DNA of 64,000 nt from M55B154 sp964486725 (GTDB lineage: Bacteria; Spirochaetota; UBA4802; UB4802). Position 1 is the stretch's first letter; every line of letters begins with the position of its first letter. The position numbers were made by a program, and so were the translations under genes. The notes under the pieces were generated by a model. That model was not told where the DNA came from, made no database searches, and was given only the letters and a program-made list of their open reading frames with translations. The stretch spans positions 1-64,000 of the forward strand of contig CAZAOK010000002.1 of the NCBI GenBank assembly GCA_964486725.1. The letters run 5' to 3'. Shown piece by piece: positions 61,729 through 64,000 of the stretch.

Positions 61729-63963
61729 TCAATACTGCTGCAGGTACTTCACCAGCAAAACCTGGTTGCCTTTTCTGTTGTAGGTAACTTCATCGAACAC
61801 ATTGGATGCCATCATGATTCCCCTTCCGTGGGCATGCTGCAACTGGTTGGCATCCTGTGTCATCTCAATTATTGACCGGTGATCAAATCCTTCACCTTCA
61901 TCTGATATCTTGTAGGCCACTTTCTGCGGTTTCAGCTGGTATTCGATACTTACCTTTCTGTTCCTGTATTCCGGCTGTTGCTGCCTTTTTGCCACGAAGG
62001 TAAGGTAATCATCTTCCATGGTGGCTTCAGTTTTCTCTTCATAGGTAATGCCGAGGTTGCCATGTTCGATAGCATTAATAATCATTTCTCTCAGGGCAAT
62101 TCGCAGCATGGTTGTTTCTTTACTATCCAGGTACTTGGTAACATTTCGCACAAGCCGGTGGCTCAGTTCTTCGGCGGTGGTCAGGTAATTTCCCATCTCG
62201 AATGTCTGCCGCTCCGAGATAAAGTATTCCAGCAGGGCGTCATCAATAACGGGAATGGCCTTACCGATTATCTCGGTTCTTTCACCAATATCCACGTACT
62301 CCAGCCGCACCTGCATTTCCTGGGGCTCACCTTCAATTCGCGACTTCAGTTTTGCCTTGAATATAACGGGCTTGCGGGTAATTATGCATTCTTCAATCTT
62401 TTCATTCACAAGCTGACGCATAACCCCGTGCTCATCCTGCCCATCGTATACCAGGTGTACGAGGGGCAGTTTTTCAATTTCTTCTTTTGATTTTCGTGTA
62501 TACTGAAGAAACGCCCTGTTCGCGGATATGATAAGGCCCTCTGTTGTCAATGAGAACACAAGGTCGCTGGTTCCATCCACAATAATCCGGTAACGCTCTT
62601 CAGAGAGAGAAATAGCCGCGTGCGCCTGGTGCAGTTCATCCAGGTTTTTTTCCAGGTCAACATTTAGTGATTCTATCATCTCCTGGATATAGAGAAAACG
62701 ATTGGCAAGAATGAGGGTGATCCCCACGACGAAGGCGAAAAATCCATACCGGGTAAGCACCAGCCCCTCGTGGAAAAACACGGCGTCCAGCAGGTCATAT
62801 ATGGCGGTAAACATCACCACAGAAATGCCCAGAACCAGGTTACCCGGAATAGAGGACAACAGTGTTTTTTTCAATGCGCCAAACCCCGTTAAAAGGGCTT
62901 TGTCTGCTACCTCGCTTTTGTTTCTTTTCAACTCGCCATAAAATGGCATACCAATTCGAAACACGGGGTAAAACACAAAAGGGATAAGGGCACTTAGCTG
63001 CCATACCCGCAGCACGTCATTTATGAAGGGGATGGGTGACACAACGGAAAACAATATAAGCAGCAGACTGAATAATGAATAGATCCTGGTGAACCTGCTC
63101 AGCCTCCCTTTCAGAAGCACATCAAAGAAGGCCCCGATCAACGGTATTACCAGGTACAATGAACAGTATTCCAGCCTGAGAATGATATCAGTATCATGGA
63201 CAAATTCAAATATGGTATATGTCCTGCTGAAAAGATATATGAAGAGCACTATTGAGAAAAGGCCGTACAGCAGGTTATACCTTTCACCCGGGCGTTTTCT
63301 GAACAGGAAGACATGATACAGTCCCACCCCGAGGTAGAGAAAGAGCAGCATAAGGGTAATCCGTTCTGAACGTATGCTGTCAAGTGACAATATCTCTCCA
63401 ACAAGGTGTGGCCCATCCCTGTACAGCCCCGTCAGCCTGTTTGTGGGATCACCCGCAATTCGTATTGAAAGAATATTTCCTCCGGGTTTCAGGTACCTTG
63501 AATTAATGGGGATAAGCACTTTTCGAAGAATACGGGTAGTTTCCACGTCCCCGTTCTTATCAAGAAACATCTCGTCACGAAGCAGGTGACCATTACAGTA
63601 TACCTGCCAGTTCTCACCGATGTGCGCCAGCAATATTCCCTGTACAGACGGGGATCGAATGGCATCTTCAGTCATTGTAAAGGATGTCACAAGGGTATAC
63701 TGTTTAGCCGGATAAGTACGCAGAGAAAGGAACGTGCGCCCAGGTATATTTTCAAAATCAAGTTCAGGAATAATTACAGGCCGCTTGCCGTCCCTTCTTC
63801 CTTCCAGCCTGGTCCAGCTTCCATCGTCAGGCAGAGACTGGGTCCAGCTTTTGGCAAACCCCTCCCGCACATACATGTCACTGGTATTTAAATTTATCGG
63901 ATCAGCTGAAAGAAAGGACGGGCACATCAACAGTGCGGTGATTATTATAACACGTAGACTCAT
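61729..63963 (-). CDS. 7TM sensor protein with PAS and GHKL ATPase domains
   Basis: The 744-residue protein has a signal peptide and an extracytoplasmic jelly-roll domain (about 20-190) of the 7TMR-DISM type. Seven membrane helices follow (about 200-430), then a coiled coil and a PAS domain near 457-555 (RYRIIVDGTSDLVFSL). The C-terminal GHKL ATPase near 604-741 has LREMIINAIEHGNLG and DEGEGFDHRS, then HGRGIMMASNV. The ATPase looks like the RsbW/SpoIIAB anti-sigma kinase type, as no DHp histidine domain is evident. Output may be by phosphorylating a serine or threonine partner. It ends eight bases from the convergent dsbD. Confidence 0.8.
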   Translation of the reverse strand: MSLRVIIITALLMCPSFLSADPINLNTSDMYVREGFAKSWTQSLPDDGSWTRLEGRRDGKRPVIIPELDFENIPGRTFLSLRTYPAKQYTLVTSFTMTEDAIRSPSVQGILLAHIGENWQVYCNGHLLRDEMFLDKNGDVETTRILRKVLIPINSRYLKPGGNILSIRIAGDPTNRLTGLYRDGPHLVGEILSLDSIRSERITLMLLFLYLGVGLYHVFLFRKRPGERYNLLYGLFSIVLFIYLFSRTYTIFEFVHDTDIILRLEYCSLYLVIPLIGAFFDVLLKGRLSRFTRIYSLFSLLLILFSVVSPIPFINDVLRVWQLSALIPFVFYPVFRIGMPFYGELKRNKSEVADKALLTGFGALKKTLLSSIPGNLVLGISVVMFTAIYDLLDAVFFHEGLVLTRYGFFAFVVGITLILANRFLYIQEMIESLNVDLEKNLDELHQAHAAISLSEERYRIIVDGTSDLVFSLTTEGLIISANRAFLQYTRKSKEEIEKLPLVHLVYDGQDEHGVMRQLVNEKIEECIITRKPVIFKAKLKSRIEGEPQEMQVRLEYVDIGERTEIIGKAIPVIDDALLEYFISERQTFEMGNYLTTAEELSHRLVRNVTKYLDSKETTMLRIALREMIINAIEHGNLGITYEEKTEATMEDDYLTFVAKRQQQPEYRNRKVSIEYQLKPQKVAYKISDEGEGFDHRSIIEMTQDANQLQHAHGRGIMMASNVFDEVTYNRKGNQVLLVKYLQQY

Positions 63964-64000
63964 GTCTCACTTCCATTTGCTAAAATAACAGTAATCCTTA

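Noticed and set aside
1..64000. CRISPR array, tRNA, rRNA or riboswitch
   Set aside because: No regularly spaced direct repeats, cloverleaf or known aptamer pattern was seen on either strand by eye; a covariance-model scan would be needed for certainty.

Overview
The window comes from a diderm bacterium of moderate GC content. It carries outer-membrane barrels, many predicted lipoproteins with relaxed lipoboxes, a LolA-like protein, a DsbD reductase and a complete Na+-NQR. The mix is most like a spirochaete or a related deep-branching lineage: CarD beside a membrane PIN-TRAM protein, a CHASE2-type adenylate cyclase, a 7TM-DISM sensor with a GHKL ATPase, many TPR proteins, and the rpmH-rnpA-yidD-yidC-jag-mnmE order. 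This placement is inferred from gene content, not from a tree. No phage, transposase, CRISPR array, rRNA or tRNA gene was recognised.

Layout. 1-5.7 kb: a short repeat element, a PTS IIA protein, ruvB and a 1239-residue FAD/Fe-S dehydrogenase fusion. 5.7-10.7 kb: a TetR-MMPL-LolA-like operon whose promoter lies over a near-perfect 27-bp palindrome, then a Cache-like lipoprotein. 10.7-24.2 kb: a malic-enzyme relative lacking its metal site, an Fe-S flavoprotein, PIN-TRAM, CarD, PBP1a, adenylate cyclase, HtrA, a J-domain protein and several small secreted or unknown proteins. 24.2-27.5 kb: an anaerobic ribonucleotide reductase operon in which the glycyl-radical tail is a separate gene. 27.5-34 kb: a three-gene overlapping operon of TPR/DUF3857-type envelope proteins and a divergent TPR protein. 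34-40.3 kb: the mnmE-jag-yidC-yidD-rnpA-rpmH cluster, a methyltransferase and a stand-alone DbpA-type RNA-binding domain. 40.4-53.4 kb: an atypical response regulator, a glycosyltransferase, a CsgG-like lipoprotein, barrels, a cyclase-fold protein, PPDK, rhomboid, a YkgJ-like protein, an EamA transporter, an HDAC-like protein and two small conserved proteins. 53.5-59.5 kb: nqrM-nqrABCDEF. 59.8-64 kb: DsbD and a 7TM sensor kinase-like protein.

The clearest signal not explained by genes is a family of 151-152 bp non-coding elements (38-189, 42423-42573, 59639-59790). They have imperfect terminal inverted repeats beginning GT(A/T)A or GTGA, a central C6GCC/GGCG(5-6) hairpin, and 8-bp direct repeats flanking every copy: AAAAATTC twice, AATAATTG twice, and TAATAATC/TGATAATC. 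This is the signature of a MITE moved by a transposase encoded elsewhere. All three copies lie upstream of plus-strand genes. The third ends only seven bases before the ribosome binding site of dsbD.

The second signal is the split class III ribonucleotide reductase. The catalytic chain stops before the glycyl-radical motif. A 64-residue protein with its own ribosome binding site carries that motif (SRVVGYFRPV), and the NrdG2 activase gene overlaps it. Several proteins also look like enzymes that have lost their catalytic residues: a malic enzyme relative, a transglutaminase relative and a receiver domain.
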